This document shows, in pieces, positions 5,755 to 11,032 of a stretch of 11,032 nt of DNA. Numbering within the stretch: the stretch's first letter is position 1; the number at the start of each line of letters is the position of its first letter. A program made the position numbers and the translations under genes. Origin of the DNA: Methanobacterium sp. (GTDB taxonomy: Archaea; Methanobacteriota; Methanobacteria; Methanobacteriales; Methanobacteriaceae); assembly GCA_030539815.1 (NCBI GenBank), contig JAUNXM010000014.1, positions 14,143 to 25,174 of the forward strand, in the 5' to 3' direction. Under the pieces are notes generated by a model. It had not been told where the DNA came from. It was given only the letters and a program-made list of their open reading frames with translations, and ran no database searches.

Positions 5755-7536
5755 CTATTTACCAACAACTATCAACCATTCTCCCTCATTTAAGGGAGAA
5801 GTATCTCCAGGAACAGCCAGTTTTCCATTACTTAAAACCCTGAGGAAAGGTTTCATACCCTGTGGAACCCCACCAGTATCAGGTTGTGTTGACTTATCAA
5901 TGGCATCAAAAAAACCACCTTCATCTAAAAAGCCCAGTATTTCATCCTGGTTTCGGCCGAAAAGTCCAAATGGGGTGTTAATCAACATGTCTGAACCACC
6001 TTTGGCAAAAATCACCTCATCCTGTTTCTGCCGGTAACGGCCCAACACGATGATGCTCAAATAACCTAACTGGCGTATAAAAGTATCTTGAACTATCTTT
6101 GCAAGATCTGGATCGTCTGTAGCTATAATAAGCCATTCCACCCGATTTTTAAATTCATGGGGTTCGTCAATTATATCATCATCTGCCAATTGAGCCAGGG
6201 ACCCTGTATAAGTAACATATGGTATTTCGGATCTAATTCTTTTAACCTTCCCCTCATCAGGGGCCACCAGCATCACACTGCAACCCGCTTTGTTGAGTGC
6301 GTTGGTCAAACCAGCAATCCATGGTTGATCACCCATCACTGCTAATGCGTCCCTCCCTGGTCGAGATATTTTAAGTTTCCGGGCAAGGATTGGTGCTGAA
6401 AGTCCATAAACAGCCACAGTGAAAATTATTACCATGAATACCATTGGCATCAGGTGTGGGAAGTTAACACCTGCATTTAATAAGCTTATGGAAAATAAAG
6501 AAGCAGTTGCTGCGGCTACAATACCACGAGGGGCCATAGCCCCAATGAAAATTCGTTGGGTTAGTTCAAATCCTAAGCCTCTAGTGGTCAACAGCCCAAC
6601 CACTGGACGGACAATAAGCACATAAACCCCTACTAAGATTAGGGCGGGGAATAAATACTGGCCCATTACATTCAGATCAACCAGTGCAGCTAGCATTACA
6701 AATAACATTCCAATTATCAATGGTTCTATGGTTTCGGAAAATTCTTGAATTCCCTTAGCCGGGGCGAAATGCTGGTTTCCAACCACCAACCCCATGGTAA
6801 CAGCGGCAAAAAGTCCCGCTTCTGACAAAATTAATTCCCCACTAACTATGGCCATTATACCGAACATGAAAGCCACCAGCGCACTCAGATTAGGTGGAAC
6901 TCTCCTGGATCTTTCAGCAGAAATGTATAATCCAGCGGCAACCATTCCAATTAGGATTCCTGTAATTAAGGTTAGGAAAATATCAGGTATGGGGAATGGA
7001 TTGGGAGAAATGATGTAACTTAAAACTGCAACCCCTAAACTGGCACCAATGGGGTCAATGATGATACTCTCCCACATGAGAACCGATCCCACAGGTTCGG
7101 TAGGGCGTGCATATTGAAGTATGGGTCCCACCACTGTTGGTCCGGAAACAACCAGTATAGAGGCTAGAAGAAGTGCCAGGATAAATGGCACGTTTAAAAC
7201 TACCAAAACTGCTAATGTGCCCAATGAAAGAGTTATCAGTACTCCTAATGTGACTAAACGCCACACTGCCTTACTTACATTGGGCTTGAGGTCCTGGATG
7301 CGTAACTCGAAACCGCCTTTTAAAAGAAGTATGCCCACTCCCAGGGTCACAATGGGAAAAAGAGAATTACCAAAAATTTCTAAAGGTTTTACTAAGCCTA
7401 AAACTGGGCCCACTAACATACCAGCTGGTAAGAGTAATATTATTCCGGGTATTTTAATGGTTCGGGCTAACCACTGTAGAAAGATTCCCAATCCAATAAT
7501 AAGGCCAAGGCCTAATAAAATCTGATCTCCACTCAT
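5755..7536 (-). CDS. NhaP-like cation:proton antiporter with C-terminal TrkA-like domain
   Basis: A 593-residue integral membrane protein, predicted to exchange Na+ or K+ for H+ across the cell membrane. Residues about 5-390 hold some twelve hydrophobic helices of the Na+/H+ exchanger fold. Residues about 395-500 form a TrkA-N-like nucleotide-binding fold whose GxGxxG loop is degenerate (MGDQPWIAGL). The final 60 residues (PFLRVLSNGKLAVPGD...GEWLIVVGK) resemble a TrkA-C module. The ion site is atypical: SGPTVVGP stands where classical NhaP has TDP, and ESIIIDP (E156, D161) where it has Asn-Asp, with Ile replacing Asn; the acidic residues are kept. I chose ATG 7536 because AGAGGTG lies 3 bases upstream; the GTG at 7542 would sit inside that ribosome binding site. 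A ribbon-helix-helix gene lies 130 bp upstream on the same strand and may regulate it. Ion specificity is not predictable. Confidence 0.93.
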   Translation of the reverse strand: MSGDQILLGLGLIIGLGIFLQWLARTIKIPGIILLLPAGMLVGPVLGLVKPLEIFGNSLFPIVTLGVGILLLKGGFELRIQDLKPNVSKAVWRLVTLGVLITLSLGTLAVLVVLNVPFILALLLASILVVSGPTVVGPILQYARPTEPVGSVLMWESIIIDPIGASLGVAVLSYIISPNPFPIPDIFLTLITGILIGMVAAGLYISAERSRRVPPNLSALVAFMFGIMAIVSGELILSEAGLFAAVTMGLVVGNQHFAPAKGIQEFSETIEPLIIGMLFVMLAALVDLNVMGQYLFPALILVGVYVLIVRPVVGLLTTRGLGFELTQRIFIGAMAPRGIVAAATASLFSISLLNAGVNFPHLMPMVFMVIIFTVAVYGLSAPILARKLKISRPGRDALAVMGDQPWIAGLTNALNKAGCSVMLVAPDEGKVKRIRSEIPYVTYTGSLAQLADDDIIDEPHEFKNRVEWLIIATDDPDLAKIVQDTFIRQLGYLSIIVLGRYRQKQDEVIFAKGGSDMLINTPFGLFGRNQDEILGFLDEGGFFDAIDKSTQPDTGGVPQGMKPFLRVLSNGKLAVPGDTSPLNEGEWLIVVGK

Positions 7537-7668
7537 GGACACCTCTTCCTATTGTTAGGCTGAAAAATTGTTTATTTTGTTAGTTATCTATTGTTTAATT
7601 TAGTTTTATTTCACGAAAAAATTTAACAAGTTCACCTTCAAAGAAGGATAAAAATTAACTAAAAAGTA

Positions 7669-7806
7669 TTACTTTTTTCCCAGTCCATTCATGATCAATC
7701 TGCGTATAATGTATGATCGAGACCGGTCCTCCTTCTTGGCTATCTGATCAATTCTTTCAATGTACTCCGGTTCCAGGCGGATGTACACGCTCTTCTTTTT
7801 TGTCAT
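7669..7806 (-). CDS. Ribbon-helix-helix (CopG/Arc-type) DNA-binding protein, 45 residues
   Basis: A 45-codon gene reading MTKKKSVYIRLEPEYIERID at the N-terminus. The basic strand KKSVYIRL (residues 4-11) is followed by helix EPEYIERIDQIAKKE, the turn DRSRS at 27-31 and a second helix YIIRRLIMNGL. Strand-helix-helix with a (D/N)RS(R/E)S turn is the signature of ribbon-helix-helix repressors, which dimerise and insert the strand pair into the major groove. The length is at the short end of the fold but complete. The ATG at 7806 has no evident ribosome binding site. An imperfect inverted repeat just upstream (7818-7845) is a candidate operator, implying autoregulation. The antiporter gene follows on the same strand after about 130 bp and is the likely second target. 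No toxin gene is adjacent, so a free-standing regulator is more likely than an antitoxin. Confidence 0.85.
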   Translation of the reverse strand: MTKKKSVYIRLEPEYIERIDQIAKKEDRSRSYIIRRLIMNGLGKK

Positions 7807-7817
7807 GTATATCATTA

Positions 7818-7845
7818 CAGTAAAATACAAATAAATACTTTACTG
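7818..7845. promoter_or_regulatory. Inverted repeat, candidate operator of the RHH regulator
   Basis: CAGTAAA at 7818-7824 and TTTACTG at 7839-7845 are exact inverted 7-mers with a 14-base spacer, centres about 21 bp apart (two helical turns). Inside them AAATAC occurs twice as a direct repeat, at 7822 and 7833, 11 bp apart. The element begins 12 bp upstream of the RHH start, covering its probable promoter. Half-sites on one DNA face suit cooperative RHH dimers; the link to this regulator is inference. Confidence 0.5.
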
Positions 7846-8066
7846 ATAATTGGTGGGGAGTTTTGTTGTTGGTTAGAGGGAAGTGGTTACTTATTGGAAA
7901 AAATTTAAGGGTTAAAACGTCAAAACCGATTCATAATAGTTTTAATGTGTAATAATTTTCCCCAATAAAAATGGGGATTTCTAATAATATTTGGGGTAGG
8001 CTAAAGAAATCTGGATAACAAGGGGAATTAAGGTAATTTCTAAATAATATTCTAAAAATGAAAAAG
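7846..8066. other. AT-rich intergenic DNA between divergent genes
   Basis: With its flanks this is a gap of about 350 bp between the divergent RHH gene and the cysteine-rich Fe-S gene. I see no convincing gene. A weak 6-bp hairpin (TCCCCA/TGGGGA, 7959-7977, 7-base loop) is present without a following T-run. The regulatory elements at either end (7818-7845; 8067-8125) are listed separately. Confidence 0.5.
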
Positions 8067-8077
8067 TATATATAAAA
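8067..8077 (+). promoter_or_regulatory. TATA box of the cysteine-rich Fe-S gene
   Basis: TATATATAAAA is preceded by the purine-rich GAAAAAG, a plausible BRE. It lies about 80 bp upstream of the ATG at 8159, placing the transcript start near 8097 and leaving a leader of roughly 60 nt that includes both 16-bp direct repeats. It is the best TATA match in the window. Confidence 0.6.
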
Positions 8078-8090
8078 AAAAGTAATTAGT

Positions 8091-8125
8091 TTAAATCTAC
8101 ATTCATTAGTTAAATCCACATTCAT
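8091..8125 (+). repeat. Pair of 16-bp direct repeats at the transcript start
   Basis: TTAAATCTACATTCAT (8091-8106) and TTAAATCCACATTCAT (8110-8125) match at 15 of 16 bases and start 19 bp apart. They lie just downstream of the TATA box and overlap the expected start site and leader, where archaeal repressors commonly bind. They could be tandem operator sites or an RNA-level element in the leader. Confidence 0.6.
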
Positions 8126-8158
8126 CTAAGTATTCTATCTTCATTGGAGTATATTCAA

Positions 8159-9031
8159 ATGAGAAAAATCAGATTTTCAGATATCAGTGTGCGGTTAATA
8201 AATATTACTTTCAGCACCCGCTTTATTCTGGCCAGGGCCTGCCAGAAACTCCCACCACTGGCATGGGCAGTGGATAAAATGTTATTTGAGGGTGATGATA
8301 TACAGGTACTTCCCAGGGATGCAGCCATTCAAACCCGTCGTGCAGGAGAAGTGAAGGAACTGGATGTAAATGCGATAGTTCCTGTATCCGCTGGGAATAC
8401 AGTAGTCCCCAGCCAAGTATTAAAGGAGATGATTAAAAGGTCAAGGTACCATTTTCTCATGAACTCCTGTATCTGCCGTACTTCCAACAACTGCCAGGAT
8501 TACCCTCATGATCTGGGATGTTTATTTTTAGGGAGAGGATCCCAGAGAATATCCCCTAAGTTGGGAAGAACAATTTCAGCATCAGAGGCAATTCAACACG
8601 TAGAAAAATGTCAAGACGCAGGTCTAGTGCCGATCATTGGCCGAAACAAGATAGACAGTGTTTGGTTAAGCACAGGTCCGAAAGAGGAATTACTTTCCAT
8701 CTGCCACTGCTGCCAGTGCTGCTGTCTATGGAAAATGTCTCCACACCTCCCGGAGGATATGGGCAGTAGTTTTTCATCCATGGAAGGAGTTGAAATAAAC
8801 TTCAACCCTGAAGACTGTAATGGTTGTGGAATATGTGCCCATGAGACTTGTTTTGTGAATGCAATCTCTGTAATAAATGGTAAAGCAAAAAGAAACCATA
8901 ATATTTGCAGAATTTGTGGACGTTGTGTTGAAGCATGTCCTCAAGGGGCGGTTAAGATATTAGTAGGTGATGATGCAATAAAAAATTCATTGGAAAGAGT
9001 GGAGCCCCTGGTTAATGTTGAACAGGAATGA
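8159..9031 (+). CDS. Cysteine-rich 4Fe-4S protein with C-terminal two-motif ferredoxin domain
   Basis: A 290-residue protein with 20 cysteines. The C-terminal part has two ferredoxin motifs: C220, C223, C226 and C231 (CX2CX2CX4C, the last followed by Phe), then C250, C253, C256 and C260P (standard CX2CX2CX3CP). Ahead of it are two further cysteine sites: SCICR...C112...[11 protein letters not shown] (C104, C106, C112, C121) and CHCCQCCC at 182-189. I recall similar CxCR...YPxxLGC proteins in methanogens and other anaerobes, annotated only as 4Fe-4S binding protein; the N-terminal function is unknown. One basic hydrophobic helix near residues 11-30 could associate with the membrane but is not a typical signal peptide. 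The ATG at 8159 follows GGAG at 8146-8149; a TTG at 8144 would lie within that site. It is monocistronic by context, with its own TATA box, two direct repeats and a T-run after the stop. It probably carries electrons or binds metal clusters; the partner is unknown. Confidence 0.85.
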   Translation: MRKIRFSDISVRLINITFSTRFILARACQKLPPLAWAVDKMLFEGDDIQVLPRDAAIQTRRAGEVKELDVNAIVPVSAGNTVVPSQVLKEMIKRSRYHFLMNSCICRTSNNCQDYPHDLGCLFLGRGSQRISPKLGRTISASEAIQHVEKCQDAGLVPIIGRNKIDSVWLSTGPKEELLSICHCCQCCCLWKMSPHLPEDMGSSFSSMEGVEINFNPEDCNGCGICAHETCFVNAISVINGKAKRNHNICRICGRCVEACPQGAVKILVGDDAIKNSLERVEPLVNVEQE

Positions 9032-9042
9032 AGGGTACTTTA

Positions 9043-9048
9043 TTTTTT
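9043..9048 (+). terminator. Short oligo-T terminator candidate
   Basis: A run of six T lies 11 bases after the stop of the cysteine-rich Fe-S gene. It is short for an archaeal terminator and unsupported by a hairpin, but well placed before the convergent toxin gene. Confidence 0.3.
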
Positions 9049-9095
9049 AACCTAACCCGAGTTATATGCATTCAATAATCTTTAATTAGATTTAA

Positions 9096-9530
9096 TCATT
9101 TATTTTGATTATAAACCCGATCATGATGATTGTAATCTATAAACACTATTCCATCCTCATTCATACCATAAATTATAACAAAATCTCCCACATGAGCCCT
9201 CCGAGACCCATGAAGATCACCACTTAATGGTTTGTAGTGCAAAGGGTTCCGGGTGATTTGATCCATCTTTTTTAAAACATTTGAATATTGTTTTGGGTCT
9301 TTCTGAGATAACATATCAATTTTTTTCTGGAACTGGTGGGAAATAAGAGGATTTTTCCTGCGAGACTCAGCCAATAGACCCTCAAATAATAACAAGCATT
9401 GCCGTAAAGTACTGCAATGGCCCTCTTTGATTTTTTCCCTAATTCCATACAATTCATCTTGATAGTCTGGTGAAACAACCCTGCTTTCACCATTAAAATT
9501 ATTACCCAAAATATAATCCCCATCCCTCAA
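9096..9530 (-). CDS. RelE/ParE-family toxin with N-terminal antitoxin-like extension
   Basis: The C-terminal part (about residues 60-144) has the RelE/ParE plan: an ISHQFQKKIDML helix, KDPKQYSNVLKKMDQI helix, NPLHYKPLSGDLHGSRRAHVGDFVIIY (H98, Y99, K100, R110, R111) and a final strand ending IDYNHHDRVY (H135, H136, D137, Y140). RelE toxins cleave mRNA on the ribosome; ParE relatives inhibit gyrase; the sequence does not separate these. The protein has 144 residues against about 85-95 for the family. The extra 60 residues include DELYGIREKIKEGHCSTLRQ, which looks like the toxin-wrapping helix of a RelB-type antitoxin. No separate complete antitoxin gene is adjacent. The start is uncertain: the frame opens with TTG 9530, two codons after an in-frame stop; another TTG at 9509 follows GGGGAT, and no in-frame ATG occurs before residue 73. 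It could be a self-neutralised fusion or a decaying system. Confidence 0.8.
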   Translation of the reverse strand: MRDGDYILGNNFNGESRVVSPDYQDELYGIREKIKEGHCSTLRQCLLLFEGLLAESRRKNPLISHQFQKKIDMLSQKDPKQYSNVLKKMDQITRNPLHYKPLSGDLHGSRRAHVGDFVIIYGMNEDGIVFIDYNHHDRVYNQNK

Positions 9531-9578
9531 TTGTTATTATAGAATCTATTATTATAGAAATCCATTATTATTGAATCC
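9531..9578. repeat. Degenerate AT-rich tandem repeat upstream of the toxin
   Basis: On the minus strand three imperfect copies of about 15-16 bases follow each other: GGATTCAATAATAAT, GGATTTCTATAATAAT and AGATTCTATAATAAC. They bring several in-frame TAA/TAG codons between the small ORF at 9552-9650 and the toxin. Slippage expansion could have separated a once continuous frame, or the repeats may hold promoter elements. Confidence 0.5.
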
Positions 9579-9650
9579 AATCCGAATCAATATTTCGTCT
9601 ATAGTATTTTCTCCGGTAGTATCATTAACCTCCAGAGAACGATGTACCAT
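9552..9650 (-). CDS. Possible 32-residue ORF or antitoxin remnant upstream of the toxin
   Basis: An ATG at 9650 opens 32 codons (MVHRSLEVNDTTGEN at the start, then TIDEILIRIGFNNNGFL) closing with TAA 21 bp before the toxin frame begins, in the same frame. It occupies the position of an antitoxin gene but is too short for a complete one and has no good ribosome binding site. The strongest ribosome binding site of this gap, GGAGGT at 9628-9633, lies inside it and serves an ATG (9625) whose frame ends after eight codons. This looks like a decayed antitoxin or a chance frame. No homologue recognised. Confidence 0.25.
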   Translation of the reverse strand: MVHRSLEVNDTTGENTIDEILIRIGFNNNGFL

Positions 9651-9692
9651 TTTTTAATAACAAATCAGGATAATTACAGATATTATCATGAT

Positions 9693-10967
9693 TTATTTTC
9701 CAGTGTGCTTGGTTTTAGCCCATCTTCTCTCTTTACGGGTTAACATATGAATAAAGGCTGCAAAGAAGAGAGGTATCAGGTAAAGGCAGTAAGCCCAGTA
9801 CTCCACACTCCGGATGATAGACCTTAAAATTCCCACCTTATCCCTTCTTACTCCTAGAAGAACTCCTGGGAAGAAAGCCACTGTGGATATCAATCCGATT
9901 ATCACTGGTGCTTCCATTGAAAACCTTACTACATTCCCCAGGTTTAAAATAGCCACAATATAACCTAGCATCACAAATACAGTAAAAAGGAGGAAAACCA
10001 GGTACTGTATGGAATCTATCTTCTTATAGAGGGGTATTTTAGCATCAATGATAGGAGCCAGGTACACGAATAGGGTTTCCAGGTTACCAGTGGCCCAGCG
10101 AACTCTTTGGCGGAAAAAGGCCTTCCACTCAGGCACGGCTTCCTGCCAGACCACTGCCTCTGGACAGTACCTTATTTTATTACCGCCCAGTATCAGTTTA
10201 ATGCTCATATTCAGGTCTTCAGTAACTGCAAAACCATCCCACCCCTCAATATCCTCTACGAATTTCTTCCGGGTTAACTGACCGTTACCTCCCAGGAAAC
10301 CCGATTTTCCCATGATATCCCGCGCACGGAGAATGACGTTGCCAAAAATTGAAAACTCAACCTCCTGCATCATGGTAAGTAAATTCCGGTTGGCATTGTA
10401 CATGCGTACCCGGGCTTGCACTCCAGCCACATCATCATCATCCAAGTAGGGGATGATTTTTTTAAGAAAATCAGATTCTATACGGGCATCCGCATCAAAA
10501 ACCGCGATAACTTCACCCTTGCAGATGCGAACTCCATCATTAAGCACGTATCCCTTACCCTTACCTGCCCGTGGTGGTTTACGGGTTACAATACGTAAAT
10601 AATCAATCTCTTTCTTTAGATTACTAAGAACTTCTCCGGTTTTATCGGTGGAACCATCATTGATTACGATGATTTCATATTTACGTTTTCCATTTCGGTG
10701 GTAATCTAACTCTGCCAGTGAGCGAACACACCGTTCGATGGTGAACTCTTCATTATGTGCCGGGATCAAAATGCTGATAAAAGGCATTTCTGTCCCTCTA
10801 GATGGTGGTGGGGTCTTTAAGCTCACTGTGACTATGAATAAGTTGTAGATAGCGGGTATGAATAGTAAGTACATCAGCCAGGTCATGCTCCTGGTGGCCA
10901 GGCTGTAAAAAATCAGGGAAAGGACAATGGCACTGATGAAGAACACTGCAGTTTTTTCAATAACCAT
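9693..10967 (-). CDS. Family 2 membrane glycosyltransferase, processive-synthase type
   Basis: A 424-residue membrane enzyme with all GT2 synthase motifs: [11 protein letters not shown] at 64-74, nucleotide-binding VINDGSTD with D104, DAD at 158-160 (metal and sugar-nucleotide binding), TED at 249-251 with the catalytic base, and QRVRW at 287-291, the Q(Q/R)xRW signature of processive synthases such as cellulose, chitin, hyaluronan and PNAG synthases. Two N-terminal helices (about 6-24 and 28-50) and three C-terminal ones (about 322-342, 353-373, 391-409) flank the cytoplasmic catalytic domain. It probably transfers sugars from a nucleotide donor to a growing cell-surface polysaccharide or lipid-linked glycan; substrate unknown. 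GGAGG lies 5 bases before the ATG at 10967 and supports this start. The frame nevertheless stays open upstream to the window edge, so an N-terminal extension cannot be fully excluded. Confidence 0.93.
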   Translation of the reverse strand: MVIEKTAVFFISAIVLSLIFYSLATRSMTWLMYLLFIPAIYNLFIVTVSLKTPPPSRGTEMPFISILIPAHNEEFTIERCVRSLAELDYHRNGKRKYEIIVINDGSTDKTGEVLSNLKKEIDYLRIVTRKPPRAGKGKGYVLNDGVRICKGEVIAVFDADARIESDFLKKIIPYLDDDDVAGVQARVRMYNANRNLLTMMQEVEFSIFGNVILRARDIMGKSGFLGGNGQLTRKKFVEDIEGWDGFAVTEDLNMSIKLILGGNKIRYCPEAVVWQEAVPEWKAFFRQRVRWATGNLETLFVYLAPIIDAKIPLYKKIDSIQYLVFLLFTVFVMLGYIVAILNLGNVVRFSMEAPVIIGLISTVAFFPGVLLGVRRDKVGILRSIIRSVEYWAYCLYLIPLFFAAFIHMLTRKERRWAKTKHTGK

Positions 10968-11032
10968 CTCTCCCTCCTTAACCGTGATTTTGTGGTCAAT
11001 CTCTTCTATCTTCTGACTTTCTGATCGGTGTT

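Noticed and set aside
7121..7525. A 134-codon plus-strand frame antisense to the antiporter.
   Set aside because: It is a shadow of a strongly supported membrane transporter gene; its sequence is low-complexity (Thr, Pro, Arg, Lys) with no domain and no ribosome binding site.
7959..7977. Hairpin TCCCCA/TGGGGA considered as a terminator or riboswitch.
   Set aside because: The stem is only six pairs, no T-run follows, and no gene ends nearby on either strand.
7931..8125. A 64-codon minus-strand frame in the gap before the cysteine-rich Fe-S gene.
   Set aside because: It is AT-rich with a composition typical of random AT DNA (Phe, Ile, Leu, Tyr, Asn), lacks a ribosome binding site, and lies across the promoter and repeats of the divergent gene.
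9272..9523. An 83-codon ATG-started frame overlapping the toxin gene.
   Set aside because: It is out of frame with the recognisable RelE/ParE motifs and shows no family features of its own, so it is a shadow, although its ATG does follow GAGGG.

Overview
The window reads as a stretch of AT-rich archaeal chromosome, most likely from a methanogen of the Methanobacteriaceae (Methanobacterium-like). This is inference from four things: TATA-type promoter elements instead of bacterial -35/-10 boxes; AGGTG/GGAGG-type ribosome binding sites; an EFR1-type flavodoxin/ferredoxin fusion and a second, unusually cysteine-rich Fe-S protein typical of anaerobes; and very AT-rich intergenic DNA between moderately AT-rich genes. 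No rRNA, tRNA, CRISPR array, insertion sequence or phage gene is visible.

Left block (1-2534, minus strand): a small three-helix membrane protein whose tail carries two Cys-Asp-Pro-Val-His repeats, preceded by a full-length cobalamin-binding radical SAM enzyme. Centre-left (2535-5625, plus strand): a 380-bp gap with an 18-bp perfect palindrome; a possible 34-codon leader ORF; a TetR-family repressor with a 23-bp perfect palindromic operator abutting its start; an EFR1-type flavodoxin/2[4Fe-4S] protein that is its most obvious target; a HEAT-repeat-like protein; and a small charged protein of unknown function.

Centre-right (5755-7845, minus strand): a 45-residue ribbon-helix-helix regulator, too short for routine ORF calling, lies directly upstream of a NhaP-like cation:proton antiporter with a C-terminal TrkA-like cytoplasmic region. 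An imperfect inverted repeat at the regulator's promoter suggests self-regulation and possibly control of the antiporter. Then (8067-9048, plus strand) a TATA box and a pair of near-identical 16-bp direct repeats precede a protein with 20 cysteines: a CHCCQCCC cluster plus two ferredoxin-type motifs.

Right block (9096-11032, minus strand): a RelE/ParE-like toxin with an antitoxin-like N-terminal extension and no separate antitoxin, a tiny in-frame ORF and AT-rich tandem repeats just upstream of it, and a family 2 processive-type membrane glycosyltransferase.

The genes do not form one obvious pathway. The best supported functional links are TetR with EFR1 (a repressor-controlled redox protein), RHH with antiporter (regulated ion homeostasis), and HEAT with the small charged protein (likely one transcript). 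The most unusual items are the cysteine-cluster Fe-S protein with its repeat-bearing promoter, the fused toxin, and the leader ORF/operator arrangement of the TetR gene.
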